From an uncultured Pseudomonadota bacterium (GTDB lineage Bacteria > Pseudomonadota > Gammaproteobacteria > Steroidobacterales > Steroidobacteraceae): DNA of 62,420 nucleotides. Both the position numbers and the translations under genes were made by a program. The stretch covers positions 1-62,420 of the forward strand of contig CAIOHZ010000300.1 in NCBI GenBank assembly GCA_903858165.1. The letters are read 5' to 3'. Below, piece after piece: positions 52,667 to 62,080 of this stretch (position 1 is the first letter of the stretch; the number at the start of each line of letters is the position of its first letter). The notes under the pieces were generated by a model that worked only from the letters and a program-made list of their open reading frames with translations, was not told the DNA's origin and searched no databases.

Positions 52667-53753
52667 GCGCCCAGTCGATATGCTCCTGCAGCAGCGGCGT
52701 TGCCGCGCTGCGCCGTGTTTGCAGGGCCGACACCACAGCGGCTGAGGACGGTGCATTCCCCAGAGCCACGGCGATATTGCGCAGCCAGCGTTCGTGGCCG
52801 ATGCGCCGGATGGCGCTGCCGGCCAAGCGTTCCAGAAACTGCTCTTCGGTCCACGCAAACAAGTCCACCAAGCGCGCGGCATCAAGCCCATGCCGGGGTT
52901 CGAAGGCGGCCTCGCGCGTGAAGCGTGCGTATTTGTTCCAGGGGCAAACGAGTTGGCAGTCATCACAGCCGTAAATGCGATTGCCCAGCGCCGTACGGAA
53001 TTCCTCCGGGATGCTGCCTTCGTTCTCAATCGTCAGGTAAGACAGGCAGCGTCGCGCATCGAGCTGGTACGGCGCGATGATGGCGCCCGTGGGGCAAGCG
53101 TGGAGGCAGGCGGTGCAACTGCCACAGTGATCCTCGGGGGCGCTATCGACGGGTAATGCCAGAGCCACAAACAGTTCGCCGAGGAAAAACCAACTGCCCG
53201 CTTCACGTGATAGCAGATTGGTGTGCTTGCCTATCCAGCCGAGGCCCGCATTGCGGGCGAGTGGTTTTTCCATGACTGGCCCGGAATCCACAAACACGCG
53301 GTGTCCGAAGGCGCCAAGTTTGGCCGTGAGGGCTTCGGCAAGGTCCTGCAAGCGGTTGCGCATGAGCCGGTGGTAGTCGCGGCCGAGCGCGTAGCGCGAC
53401 ACATAGCCCAGCGTGGCATCTTCCAGGACTTCGCCCGGATCGGCGGCGGTGGAAGGGTAGTAGTCGAGGCGCACACTGATGACCCGCAGCGTTCCGGGTT
53501 TCAGTTCGGCCGGCCGGGCGCGTTGGGCGCCGAAGCGCTCCATGTAATGCAACGACCCGTGATGGCCGGCTTCCAGCCACGCGAGCAATCGCGCTTCATC
53601 TTCTGGCAGGTCGACTCCCGCAATGCCCACGTCCGTAAAGCCGAGGTCACGCGCTAGCGTTTTCACTTCTCGCGCCAATGCATCTAGTGCCGCTTCGTTC
53701 GGTAAGTCGCTGCTGTTGGTGGGGAGGGCGGTTTGGTTTTCGTCGTGGTTCAC
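52644..53753 (-). CDS. queG: Epoxyqueuosine reductase
   Basis: QueG reduces epoxyqueuosine to queuosine in tRNA, using cobalamin and two [4Fe-4S] clusters. The 369-residue protein has GHHGSLHYMERF, VFVDSGPVMEKPLARNAGLGWIGKHTNLLS, the ferredoxin-like clusters CGSCTACLHACPTGAI and GCDDCQLVCPWN, and a C-terminal helical repeat. The start used is GTG 53753; about 20 residues precede the usual family start, so a later start is possible. It is divergent from nnr, which is the common arrangement. Confidence 0.93.
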   Translation of the reverse strand: MNHDENQTALPTNSSDLPNEAALDALAREVKTLARDLGFTDVGIAGVDLPEDEARLLAWLEAGHHGSLHYMERFGAQRARPAELKPGTLRVISVRLDYYPSTAADPGEVLEDATLGYVSRYALGRDYHRLMRNRLQDLAEALTAKLGAFGHRVFVDSGPVMEKPLARNAGLGWIGKHTNLLSREAGSWFFLGELFVALALPVDSAPEDHCGSCTACLHACPTGAIIAPYQLDARRCLSYLTIENEGSIPEEFRTALGNRIYGCDDCQLVCPWNKYARFTREAAFEPRHGLDAARLVDLFAWTEEQFLERLAGSAIRRIGHERWLRNIAVALGNAPSSAAVVSALQTRRSAATPLLQEHIDWALSRHAAT

Positions 53754-53827
53754 GGCGGCGTCGATGAAGTGGGGTGTATGCGGGGTATGCCACTGCTGCG
53801 CGGCGGCTGTCGACCTATACTGCCACC

Positions 53828-55378
53828 ATGGAGTCGTCGTTGCCTTTTGTTCCGGTGTATCGGGCCGCTGCAGTGCGTGCTGCGGACCTTGCTGCCCAGC
53901 GCGATCATGGCTTGCCTGGTCGCGAACTGATGCGTGCCGCGGCCGCTGCAGCGCTGACGGATTTGCAAGGGCGTTGGCCTAACGCGCGGCATCTGCTGGT
54001 GGTTTGCGGTGCTGGCAACAACGGTGGCGATGGCTACGACGTCGCTACCTTAGCCCGTGCCGCAGGCCTGTGCGTCTCGTTGGTCGCCTTGGCAGCGCCC
54101 GAGCATTTGTCGGGCGATGCCTTGCTGGCCGCGCAGGACTGGCAGGCAACTGGTGGCGTGGCCCTACCCGCCGCAGAGTTGCCCGCCGCATTGGCCGCCG
54201 CAGAAATAGTCGTGGATGCGCTGTTGGGCACTGGTTTGTCGCGTCCAGTGGTGGGTGCTTGGGCCGAGGTGATCGAGGCCGTTAACGCAGCGGGTAAGCC
54301 CGTACTATCTATCGATGTACCGTCGGGCATGGACGCCAATTCCGGCGCAGTGTTAGGCACGGCTGTTCGTGCTGAATTCACCAGCACCTTCGTCGGCTGG
54401 AAGGCCGGACTGTTCTTGAACCCAGGGTTGGCCGGGCAGGTGCGGCTGCACACGCTGGACGTCCCGCTGGCTGCATTCCCCAAAGAGTCGCAGCCCCTGC
54501 TCTGGCAGCTGCCTCGGCAGACGTTGGCGGGTTTGCCGCGGCGGGCGCGCGATGCCCACAAAGGGCGACACGGGCACGTGGTGGTGGTGGGTGGCGACGT
54601 TGGCATGCCAGGCGCGGTGCGCTTGGCGGGCGAGGCGGCGCTGCGCAGTGGGGCTGGACGCGTAACCGTATTGACCCGCGCCGAACATGCCGCCGCCGTC
54701 GTGGCAGGCTGCCCGGAACTGATGGCGCGGGCCGCTGAGGTGGGTGCGGAGTTGGTTGCGCAGTTAGCGGGTGCGGACGTCATGGTGTGCGGGCCGGGGT
54801 TGGGGCGGAACGATTGGGGTAGCGCCTTATTGGCTGGTGTTATTGGTGCGGCGGCGGGCCGTCCAGTGGTGCTTGACGCTGACGCCTTGGTGTTGCTCGC
54901 CGCCGTGCCGCAGCGTCTGGGCGCCGCTTTCATGCTGACGCCTCATCCGGGTGAGGCGGCCAAGCTGCTTGGCGTATCAGTGGCCACCGTGCAGGCGGAC
55001 CGCGTGGGGGCAGTGCGCGCCTTGGTAGAGCGCTTCGGTGCCACGGTGGTGCTGAAGGGCGCGGCTACGCTGACGCTGGGGCATGAAATGGCGGTGCCGG
55101 TGGCCTGTGAACTTGGCAACCCCGGCATGGGAACCGCCGGTATGGGCGACGTGTTGGCAGGAGTTTGTGCTGCCTTGGCCGGGCAGGACGTCTGCGACCC
55201 CGCTTGGGGCTATGCGCGCCGCGCCGCGGCCGGTTGGGCAGGCGTAGCGGCCCTTGCCGTGCTGACCCACGCGGCAGCCGGTGATCTGGCGGCGGCGCAG
55301 CATGGCGAGCGCGGTCTGTTGGCCTCTGACTTGTTTCCTCATCTGCGCGCTGTGCTGAACGGGCGAGAGCAGGCATGA
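53828..55378 (+). CDS. nnr: Bifunctional NAD(P)H-hydrate epimerase / ADP-dependent NAD(P)H-hydrate dehydratase
   Basis: This 516-residue repair enzyme has two domains. An N-terminal YjeF_N epimerase domain (about 1-220) carries VVCGAGNNGGDGYDVA and VDALLGTGLSRPV...SIDVPSGMDANSG. A C-terminal ribokinase-like dehydratase domain (about 230-510) carries KGRHGHVVVVGGD, GAGRVTVLTR, LTPHPGEAAKLLG and GNPGMGTAGMGDVLAG. It restores hydrated NAD(P)H. ATG 53828 is the first start consistent with the family. The stop overlaps the tsaE ATG (ATGA). Confidence 0.94.
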   Translation: MESSLPFVPVYRAAAVRAADLAAQRDHGLPGRELMRAAAAAALTDLQGRWPNARHLLVVCGAGNNGGDGYDVATLARAAGLCVSLVALAAPEHLSGDALLAAQDWQATGGVALPAAELPAALAAAEIVVDALLGTGLSRPVVGAWAEVIEAVNAAGKPVLSIDVPSGMDANSGAVLGTAVRAEFTSTFVGWKAGLFLNPGLAGQVRLHTLDVPLAAFPKESQPLLWQLPRQTLAGLPRRARDAHKGRHGHVVVVGGDVGMPGAVRLAGEAALRSGAGRVTVLTRAEHAAAVVAGCPELMARAAEVGAELVAQLAGADVMVCGPGLGRNDWGSALLAGVIGAAAGRPVVLDADALVLLAAVPQRLGAAFMLTPHPGEAAKLLGVSVATVQADRVGAVRALVERFGATVVLKGAATLTLGHEMAVPVACELGNPGMGTAGMGDVLAGVCAALAGQDVCDPAWGYARRAAAGWAGVAALAVLTHAAAGDLAAAQHGERGLLASDLFPHLRAVLNGREQA

Positions 55379-55881
55379 CTACGGTGCTGCGACTCGATTT
55401 ACCTGACGAGGCCGCGACCCAGACCTTGGGGGGCGCGCTGGCAACGGTTTTGCCGCGGGTTGCCAGGCCAGTGTTCGTCACCCTGGAGGGTGACCTGGGT
55501 GCGGGTAAGACCACGCTGGCCCGTGCTCTGCTCCGTGCCTTGGGGGTGACAGGCGCCGTTCGCAGCCCCACCTACACCCTCGTGGAGAGTTACCAGACCA
55601 CGGTCGGTGAGGTTCACCACCTCGACTGGTATCGGTTGGCCGGGGCAGAAGAAGTTGAGGCGCTGGATTTTCGGGGCCTGCGGGCGGCGCCGTTGGTGTT
55701 GGTGGAATGGCCGGGGCGGGTCCCTGCGGTGGCATCTACGGCGGACTTGGTCATTGAACTGGTGGCGGCGGGGGCTGGGCGGGGTGCCATGCTTCACGCA
55801 TTAACCGATACCGGCCAAGGCATTGTGGGTGGTTTGGCAAAAATTTTCGAAGACAAACCTATAACTCCATCATTTTCTTGA
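55375..55881 (+). CDS. tsaE: tRNA threonylcarbamoyladenosine biosynthesis ATPase TsaE
   Basis: TsaE is the small P-loop ATPase that works with TsaB-TsaD in making t6A37 of tRNAs. The 168-residue protein has VTLEGDLGAGKTTLARALLRALG (Walker A), RSPTYTLVESY, HHLDWYRL and DFRGL, followed by VLVEWPGRVP. The last 25 residues (after GAMLHAL) extend beyond the usual family end. The ATG overlaps nnr. The 3' end of the gene turns AT-rich, where the amiC promoter is proposed. Confidence 0.93.
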   Translation: MTTVLRLDLPDEAATQTLGGALATVLPRVARPVFVTLEGDLGAGKTTLARALLRALGVTGAVRSPTYTLVESYQTTVGEVHHLDWYRLAGAEEVEALDFRGLRAAPLVLVEWPGRVPAVASTADLVIELVAAGAGRGAMLHALTDTGQGIVGGLAKIFEDKPITPSFS

Positions 55882-55906
55882 TATTTATTCTCTTGGTGGT
55901 TAAAGT
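55878..55906 (+). promoter_or_regulatory. Putative sigma70 promoter of the amidase gene
   Basis: TTGATA and TAAAGT are separated by exactly 17 bp in an AT-rich patch over the end of tsaE. The predicted start point falls at about 55913, next to the amidase ATG (55914), and no Shine-Dalgarno is visible. A leaderless transcript is therefore plausible. Confidence 0.5.
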
Positions 55907-55913
55907 TCACGGC

Positions 55914-57308
55914 ATGAACATACGCTACACGCAATGCTCGGTTACCGGTTTCAGGCGTTTACTCGCCATAGCGGTGGCGTGCGTGGCTGGCTGTTGGGCC
56001 GTGCCCAGTGCTTCCGCGGCGGTCCCGCAGGTTCAGTCGGTGGCAGTTCAGTCCCCCACGGAACAAGCCGCGGCTCGCCTGGTTCTCGCTTTGTCCGTTG
56101 CCGCGGAATACAAGACTTTCACCCTCGACGGGCCCCCGCGCCTGGTCGTGGATTTGGTGGCTGCCGAGTCCGCATCGTCACTGGAGTTACCCGCGCTTTC
56201 CGCTAGTGCTACCTCCTCGCCCATCCTGGGGGTCCGGGTGGCCAAACGCGGCGCAGGTTTACGTTTCGTGGTGGACCTCGCGGCTGCATCTCCCTATAAA
56301 ACGCGCCTAATTCCCGCCGCCAAGGGGCAGCCGGCGCGGCTAGAAGTGAACGTCGGGGCGCCGTTGCTGTTGGCGGTGGCCAAGCCCGTGATAGCGCCGG
56401 TAAACGCTGCGCCTCCGTCCGTGCTCACTGAAACGCCGAAGGTAGCTATCGTTGAGCCGCCGAAGCCGCTAGTGCCAGAGCTACCGAAGGCCGAACCGCC
56501 GCCCGTGAAGCTGGTGCGTAAGGCCGAGCTGCGTGCTGGGCGCGATTTGATTATTGCGGTGGATGCGGGGCATGGGGGCAAGGATCCGGGTGCCCATGGT
56601 TTGAACGGTACTCTGGAAAAGGACGTGACGCTGGCAGTGGCGCGTCGCCTAGCGGCTGCCCTGCAGCGCGAACCTGGCATGCGGGCCTATCTGGTTCGTG
56701 ACGGCGACCATTTCGTGGATCTTCGCCAGCGCATGATGCGCGCGCGCAAGGCCGGCGCAGATTTGTTTGTCTCCATCCACGCGGACGCTGCGTACAACCG
56801 TGCGGCAGCGGGTTCTTCGGTCTATATCCTCTCCACCCGTGGCGCCAGCAGTGAGGCGGCGCGCTGGCTGGCAGACCGTGAAAATGCTGCTGACCTCGCT
56901 GGTGGGGTGGAACTTGACAAGGTAGACCCCACTGTCGCTTCGGTGCTCATGGATCTGTCGCAGGGGGATACCATTACCGCCAGCGACCGTGCGGCACGGT
57001 TGGTGCTCGGCGAACTGGACCGGATTGGCAACGTACACAAGCGTGAGGTGCAATCGGCCGGCTTCATGGTGCTGAAGTCGCCAGACATCCCGTCGATGCT
57101 GGTGGAGACCGCGTTCATTAGTCACCCGGCGGAAGAAGTACGGCTGGCAGACCCTGAACACCAGCAGCGCCTCGCGGAGGCCATCCAGAATGGCCTGCGT
57201 ACCTACTTCTACAACAATCCGCCGCCCGGCACGCGCGTGGCGCAATTGGCGGCAGCCCGTCGCAACGCGGCCCGCATCGCAGCCCGTATCGTCTCCACTG
57301 GCCCCTGA
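55914..57308 (+). CDS. amiC: N-acetylmuramoyl-L-alanine amidase, AMIN plus Amidase_3 (AmiC-type)
   Basis: The enzyme splits septal peptidoglycan by removing the stem peptide from MurNAc during cell separation. The 464-residue precursor has a signal peptide (residues 1 to about 36), an AMIN domain (about 38-148) for septal targeting, a Pro-rich linker (150-205), and a zinc amidase domain. The metal/catalytic residues appear as His220 (VDAGHGGKDPGA), Glu235 (LEKDVTL), His in SIHADA and Glu in MLVETAFISHP. There is no LysM domain. AmiC and AmiB are not separable from this alone. The tsaE-amidase-mutL-miaA-hfq-hflX order is classical. Confidence 0.9.
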   Translation: MNIRYTQCSVTGFRRLLAIAVACVAGCWAVPSASAAVPQVQSVAVQSPTEQAAARLVLALSVAAEYKTFTLDGPPRLVVDLVAAESASSLELPALSASATSSPILGVRVAKRGAGLRFVVDLAAASPYKTRLIPAAKGQPARLEVNVGAPLLLAVAKPVIAPVNAAPPSVLTETPKVAIVEPPKPLVPELPKAEPPPVKLVRKAELRAGRDLIIAVDAGHGGKDPGAHGLNGTLEKDVTLAVARRLAAALQREPGMRAYLVRDGDHFVDLRQRMMRARKAGADLFVSIHADAAYNRAAAGSSVYILSTRGASSEAARWLADRENAADLAGGVELDKVDPTVASVLMDLSQGDTITASDRAARLVLGELDRIGNVHKREVQSAGFMVLKSPDIPSMLVETAFISHPAEEVRLADPEHQQRLAEAIQNGLRTYFYNNPPPGTRVAQLAAARRNAARIAARIVSTGP

Positions 57309-57335
57309 GCCGAGATTCCCCCACTACAATGGGGG

Positions 57336-59207
57336 ATGCCGATTCGTGTCCTGCCTTCCACTTTGGTCGACCAGATCGCCGCCGGCGAGGTGGTCGAGCG
57401 TCCGGCTTCCGTCGCCAAAGAGCTCATTGAGAACAGCCTCGATGCTGGCGCGCGCGCTATCGAGGTGGAGGTGGAGCGGGGCGGTTTGTCGCTCATTCGC
57501 ATTCGTGACGATGGCTGCGGCATTCCGGTGGAGGAACTGCCGTTGGCGTTGTCGCGGCATGCCACCTCCAAGCTGACCTCGCTCGACGACCTCGCGGCGA
57601 TCAGTTCCCTCGGTTTTCGCGGCGAGGCCTTGCCATCCATCGCCTCGGTATCGCGGTTCCAGATGGTTTCGCGCACGGCGGCCGACGCACACGGTTGGCG
57701 TGTCGCGGTGGAAGGGGGCGAGGTTCAGCTACCTATACCTTCGCCGCATCCGGTGGGCACCACGATCGAAGTCCGCGACCTGTTTCATCAGGTGCCGGCA
57801 CGGCGCAAGTTCATGCGTAGTGAGGCCACTGAGTTTCAACACCTCTATGGCATGGTGGAACGCTTGGCACTGGCGCGACCGGCAGTGGCCATTACGCTGA
57901 GCCACAACGGTCGCCGTGTACTGTCCGTCAGCGCGGCGAATACCCGCGAGGCCGAAGCGCGGCGGGTTGCCGCGGTACTGGATGACGACTTCATCGCCCA
58001 TTCTTTGCATCTGGAACACGCCACGCTGGGCTTGCGCCTGGAGGGTTGGTTGGGGTTGCCCACAGCGGCTCGCGGTGTGGCGGACCGACAGTTTCTGTTT
58101 GTGAATGGGCGTCTGCTGCGCGACCGTTTTCTGGCCGCAGCAGTGCGCGTGGGTTATCGCGACGTGCTGTTTCATGGACGTCACCCTGCTTATGTCTTGC
58201 ACCTGACGCTCGACCCACAACGGGTAGATGTGAACGCGCACCCGCAGAAACTCGAGGTGCGCTTTCGCGACCCTGGCACGGTCCATGACTTCGTCAGGCG
58301 AACGGTCGATCAAGCTTTGGCAGCCACAAGGCCGCGCGATGGTGCTGGTCCCGGTTCAGTCCACTTCGCTGCAGCCGGATTGGACGGGGGCGAACCGGTC
58401 GCGGAATCGCGGTTTCCTGAACAACAATCTTTGGCGGTTTATCCTGCGCGAACGTCCACGACTTTTGCCGCGGGTACCAGCATCGGTGGCAAGCACGATT
58501 GGGCACGTGCCGACTGGAATACGGGTACCAGTGTTTTCGCCGAAAACGCCGTGGCGGACGCAACAGCTTCCGGTGCTGCCTCGCTTGGCGGGGCAACCGC
58601 AGCAAGCAGCGACGGCGCGGCAGAACCACCACTAGGCTTCGCCATTGGACAGGTGCTGGGGCTCTATATCCTCGCGCAGGCACGCGGCACGCTGGTGCTG
58701 GTGGATCAACATGCTGCCCACGAACGCGTCATCTACGAACAGATGAAGGCCGCCTATGCGGCCGGTGGCATCGCGCGTCAGGCCTTGCTGGTGCCGCAGT
58801 CCGTGGAAGTATCAGCACCGGCCATGGAGGTGGCGTTGGAGCACGCCGAAGCGCTGGCCGGTATCGGCTTGGTCGTCACTCCCGGTGGCCCCAGAACCTT
58901 GCTGCTCCGCGAAGTGCCGGCCGTGTTTGGCACGAAAGATCTCGGCGGCTTGTTGCGCGATGCACTGGCAGAACTGGCGGAGAAGGGAAGTGCCGAGGCG
59001 CTGGAAGGCGCCAGCCACCAGTTGTTCGCCACCATGGCTTGTCACGCGGCGGTGCGTGCTCATCGTCCGCTGAATCTTCACGAAATGAACGCCCTGCTGC
59101 GGGAAATGGAAAAGACCCATCGCAGTGACCAGTGCAACCATGGGCGTCCCACTTGGGTGCGGCTATCGGTCGAGGAACTCGACCGGCTGTTCTTGCGCGG
59201 ACGCTGA
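57336..59207 (+). CDS. mutL: DNA mismatch repair protein MutL with endonuclease motif
   Basis: MutL couples MutS mismatch recognition to strand removal. The N-terminal GHKL ATPase (about 1-330) has EVVERPASVAKELIENSLDAGA, RDDGCGIP, SRHATSKL and LGFRGEALPSIASVS. A variable linker (about 335-425) precedes the dimerisation domain. There the endonuclease motif DQHA(X)2E(X)4E is complete as DQHAAHERVIYE, starting at residue 457. The end has ACHAAVRAHRPL and CNHGRPTW. E. coli MutL lacks this motif and uses MutH instead. The miaA ATG overlaps the stop (TGATG). Confidence 0.95.
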   Translation: MPIRVLPSTLVDQIAAGEVVERPASVAKELIENSLDAGARAIEVEVERGGLSLIRIRDDGCGIPVEELPLALSRHATSKLTSLDDLAAISSLGFRGEALPSIASVSRFQMVSRTAADAHGWRVAVEGGEVQLPIPSPHPVGTTIEVRDLFHQVPARRKFMRSEATEFQHLYGMVERLALARPAVAITLSHNGRRVLSVSAANTREAEARRVAAVLDDDFIAHSLHLEHATLGLRLEGWLGLPTAARGVADRQFLFVNGRLLRDRFLAAAVRVGYRDVLFHGRHPAYVLHLTLDPQRVDVNAHPQKLEVRFRDPGTVHDFVRRTVDQALAATRPRDGAGPGSVHFAAAGLDGGEPVAESRFPEQQSLAVYPARTSTTFAAGTSIGGKHDWARADWNTGTSVFAENAVADATASGAASLGGATAASSDGAAEPPLGFAIGQVLGLYILAQARGTLVLVDQHAAHERVIYEQMKAAYAAGGIARQALLVPQSVEVSAPAMEVALEHAEALAGIGLVVTPGGPRTLLLREVPAVFGTKDLGGLLRDALAELAEKGSAEALEGASHQLFATMACHAAVRAHRPLNLHEMNALLREMEKTHRSDQCNHGRPTWVRLSVEELDRLFLRGR

Positions 59208-60175
59208 TGAGCACCGTTCCCCCCATCTTGTTGATGGGCCCCACGGGCTCCGGCAAGACGGCGCTAGCCCTCGAGATCGCAGCACGGTTTCGCGTCGGCC
59301 TCATCAGCGTGGATTCGGCGCTGGTATACCGCGGCCTTGACGTCGGTGCCGCCAAGCCAGACCGCGCGACGCTCACTGCGTTCCCCCACGAATTGGTGGA
59401 CATCGCGGACCCCGCGCAGCCCTACAGCACGGGAGAGTTTCTGCGGGATGTCCTGCCGGCCATGGAGCGAGTTCGTCAGCGTGACGAAGTGCCGTTATTG
59501 GTCGGTGGCACCATGCTCTGGTTTCGTGCTTTGCAAGCCGGTATGGCAGACCTGCCGCCGGCGGACCCGGTGCTGCGTGCCGCGTTGGCCGCCGAGGCCG
59601 AACTGCGGGGCTGGCCGGCACTACACGAACGCTTGGCTGTTCTGGACGCCGCTGCCGCCATTCGCATCCACCCGAACGATGCTCAGCGCATCCAACGCGC
59701 GTTGGAAGTGCACGAGCTCTCTGGACAATCACTATCGGCTTTGCAGCAGCAGAACTTGCGCTCCGCTGGTGCCGGTGCCGCCACTGGGCCGCTAGGCGCA
59801 GCGCTGCAGGGTGCCTTGAAGCTGGCTCTCCTACCCGAGGACCGCGCCGCCCTGCATGAGCGCTTGGCGCAGCGGTTTCAGCAAATGCTGGCGGAGGGCT
59901 TTCTGGACGAGGTTCGTGGATTGCGGGCGCGTGGTGATCTGCATGCGGAACTTCCAGCAGTCCGTGCAGTCGGATACCGGCAATTGTGGTCGCACTTAGC
60001 TGGCGAATGCCAACTGGAGACAGCGGTGGCGGCTGGGATAGCTGCCACCCGTCAATTGGCGAAACGCCAGCTGACCTGGCTGCGGCGGGAACCGGACGTT
60101 GAAAACGTGCCGACGCCCCCCACAGTGGATTGGATGATGGCTCGTTTGCGCCATCACGGAGTGCCGGAAAGATAG
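59207..60175 (+). CDS. miaA: tRNA dimethylallyltransferase
   Basis: MiaA adds the dimethylallyl group to A37 of tRNAs reading U-starting codons. The 322-residue product has the P-loop LLMGPTGSGKTALALEIA, ISVDSALVYRGLDVGAAKP, HELVDIADPAQPYSTGEF, VGGTMLWFRAL and NDAQRIQRALEV. VRAVGYRQLW and ATRQLAKRQLTWLR, conserved near the end, are present. The start is fixed by the 1-bp overlap with the mutL stop. The hfq gene follows after 188 bp that hold its leader; AGGGAGA precedes the hfq ATG. Confidence 0.95.
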   Translation: MSTVPPILLMGPTGSGKTALALEIAARFRVGLISVDSALVYRGLDVGAAKPDRATLTAFPHELVDIADPAQPYSTGEFLRDVLPAMERVRQRDEVPLLVGGTMLWFRALQAGMADLPPADPVLRAALAAEAELRGWPALHERLAVLDAAAAIRIHPNDAQRIQRALEVHELSGQSLSALQQQNLRSAGAGAATGPLGAALQGALKLALLPEDRAALHERLAQRFQQMLAEGFLDEVRGLRARGDLHAELPAVRAVGYRQLWSHLAGECQLETAVAAGIAATRQLAKRQLTWLRREPDVENVPTPPTVDWMMARLRHHGVPER

Positions 60176-60363
60176 CAATGTTGCAGCGCAAGAGGTAGCA
60201 ACGGCTGTGGTAAAGTTAATGCATGGTTGAGCGTGCTGCCCGCAGGTGTGGGGGGCGCCGATCTTGAAGCGAGTTTCCATCCTCCGGGTGTTCAGGCACC
60301 ACGGACAGGTCCTCCGGTCGCTGGCCGGGCCCGGTGGATGTCACGAATAACAGGGAGAACAAC

Positions 60364-60627
60364 ATGGCTAGAGGTCAGTCCTTGCAGGATCCATTCCTGA
60401 ACGCGCTCCGCAAGGAACGCATTCCCGTTTCCATCTACCTGGTCAATGGCATCAAACTCCAGGGCCAGATCGATTCCTTCGACCAGTTCGTGGTGCTGTT
60501 GAAGAACAGCGTCAGCCAGATGGTCTACAAGCACGCTATTTCCACCGTGGTGCCGGCGCGCAATGTCCGCCTGCCCTCGGGCGACGGCAGCGACGAGGCC
60601 CCGGACGATATGCCGGTGACGGACTGA
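60364..60627 (+). CDS. hfq: RNA chaperone Hfq
   Basis: Hfq is the hexameric Sm-like protein that pairs small RNAs with mRNAs. The 87-residue sequence carries [43 protein letters not shown] (Sm1) and the Sm2 motif [10 protein letters not shown], which are nearly invariant in proteobacteria. The tail is short and acidic ([12 protein letters not shown]), much shorter than in E. coli. ATG 60364 gives the canonical [10 protein letters not shown]. It is followed by hflX after 38 bp. Confidence 0.97.
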   Translation: MARGQSLQDPFLNALRKERIPVSIYLVNGIKLQGQIDSFDQFVVLLKNSVSQMVYKHAISTVVPARNVRLPSGDGSDEAPDDMPVTD

Positions 60628-60665
60628 TCCCACCTTGAAGCCCTCCCCGGGCAGGGTGCACCTGC

Positions 60666-62066
60666 TTGTTTGAACGTCCGCGTAGCGGTGAGCGTGCCTT
60701 GTTGGTTCGCCTCGGCATTGATAGCCGGGTCGACCCTGAGGACCTCAGGGAATTTTCAGCCCTGGCGGAATCCGCCGGGGCTACGGTGCTGGGCACGGTC
60801 ACCGGCCACCGCGCTCGTCCCGACCCGAAGTTTTTCGTGGGCACGGGCAAGGCAGAGGAAATTCGCGCCAAAGCCGAAGAACTGGAGGCGGAGGTGGTGC
60901 TGTTCGACCACGCGCTTAGCCCTAGCCAGGAGCGCAATCTGGAAAAGCTTACCGGTCGGCGCGTGCTGGACAGGAACGGGCTCATCCTCGATATCTTCGC
61001 GCAGCGTGCCCGTAGCCACGAGGGCAAGTTGCAGGTGGAACTGGCGCAGTTGAAGCACTTGGCCACGCGCCTCGTGCGCGGCTGGACCCACTTGGAACGC
61101 CAGAAGGGTGGTATCGGCATGCGCGGTCCCGGCGAGAGCCAGCTGGAAACAGACCGCCGCCTCATTGGCGTGCGTATTCGCACGTTGCGGCAGCGGCTCG
61201 ACAAGCTCGCCTTGCAGCGGGATACGGGCCGGCAAACCCGCAAGGAATTGCCTGTGCCTGGCGTCGCTATTGTGGGCTACACCAATGCCGGCAAGAGCAC
61301 CCTGTTCAACGTGGTCACCGGTGCCGCCGCTTATGCGGCGGACCAGCTCTTCGCCACCTTGGACCCCACGGTTCGTCGGCTGCGGTTGCCGCATTGCCCG
61401 GATATCGTGCTGGCGGATACGGTCGGGTTCATTCGCGACCTGCCTCACGAGCTGGTCGCTGCCTTTCGTTCCACCCTGCTTGAAGCCCGCGAGGCCGACC
61501 TGCACTTGCATGTGGTCGACGCTGCGGATACCGAGCGCGCGGAGCGCATCGGGCAGGTAAACGAGGTGCTCGAGGGCATCGGCGCCGGGAGTATCCCTAC
61601 CATCCAGGTCTTCAACAAAGTGGATCTGTTGGAAGAGCCCGCGCGCCTCGAGCGTGACGAGCACGGTCAGGTGGTCCGCGTGTTTCTGTCGGCCCGGACG
61701 GGCGAGGGGCTGGACTTGCTGCGGCAGGCGCTGGCCGAACGCTTCGGGCGGCGGGTTGTCCAGCTCGAATGGTGTTTGCCCCCCTCGGCTGGCAAGATCC
61801 GGGCCGAACTTTACCGTCTCGGCGCCATCCGGCAGGAAGCTGTCAGCGAGACAGGCGATTTCGTCCTGCAACTGGAAGTCGCAGCCAGCGAGCTTCAAGT
61901 CCTGTGTCGTCGGGAGGGCCTCCCTGTCCCCCCCGGCGTGGGCACCGAAATGACGTCCGAACCAGCTACGGCACCCCCCGCTGAGGGCTTAGGTGCGGTT
62001 TTACCTTGTAACGACAACGCCCCCTTCCTACAATCGTCGCGCACGGACGCCGCACTGCGCGCCTAA
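60666..62066 (+). CDS. hflX: Ribosome-associated GTPase HflX
   Basis: HflX is a GTPase that splits stalled ribosomes under stress. The 466-residue protein begins MFERPRSGERALLVRLG, matching the E. coli start, which identifies the rare TTG at 60666 as the initiation codon. The N-terminal domain has KFFVGTGKAEEI and LFDHALSPSQERNLEKLTGRRV. The helical linker has KLQVELAQLKHLATRLVRGWTHLERQKGGIGMRGPGE, and the G domain GYTNAGKSTLFN, DTVGFIRDLPHELVAAF and NKVD. A C-terminal domain and a 40-residue tail follow. Confidence 0.95.
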   Translation: MFERPRSGERALLVRLGIDSRVDPEDLREFSALAESAGATVLGTVTGHRARPDPKFFVGTGKAEEIRAKAEELEAEVVLFDHALSPSQERNLEKLTGRRVLDRNGLILDIFAQRARSHEGKLQVELAQLKHLATRLVRGWTHLERQKGGIGMRGPGESQLETDRRLIGVRIRTLRQRLDKLALQRDTGRQTRKELPVPGVAIVGYTNAGKSTLFNVVTGAAAYAADQLFATLDPTVRRLRLPHCPDIVLADTVGFIRDLPHELVAAFRSTLLEAREADLHLHVVDAADTERAERIGQVNEVLEGIGAGSIPTIQVFNKVDLLEEPARLERDEHGQVVRVFLSARTGEGLDLLRQALAERFGRRVVQLEWCLPPSAGKIRAELYRLGAIRQEAVSETGDFVLQLEVAASELQVLCRREGLPVPPGVGTEMTSEPATAPPAEGLGAVLPCNDNAPFLQSSRTDAALRA

Positions 62067-62080
62067 CCCCCGGTACTCCC

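Noticed and set aside
60290-60345. GC-rich self-complementary stretch (CCGGGCCCGG) in the hfq leader as a regulatory structure
   Set aside because: Short GC palindromes are frequent in this DNA, and neither a terminator run nor an anti-terminator partner is visible.
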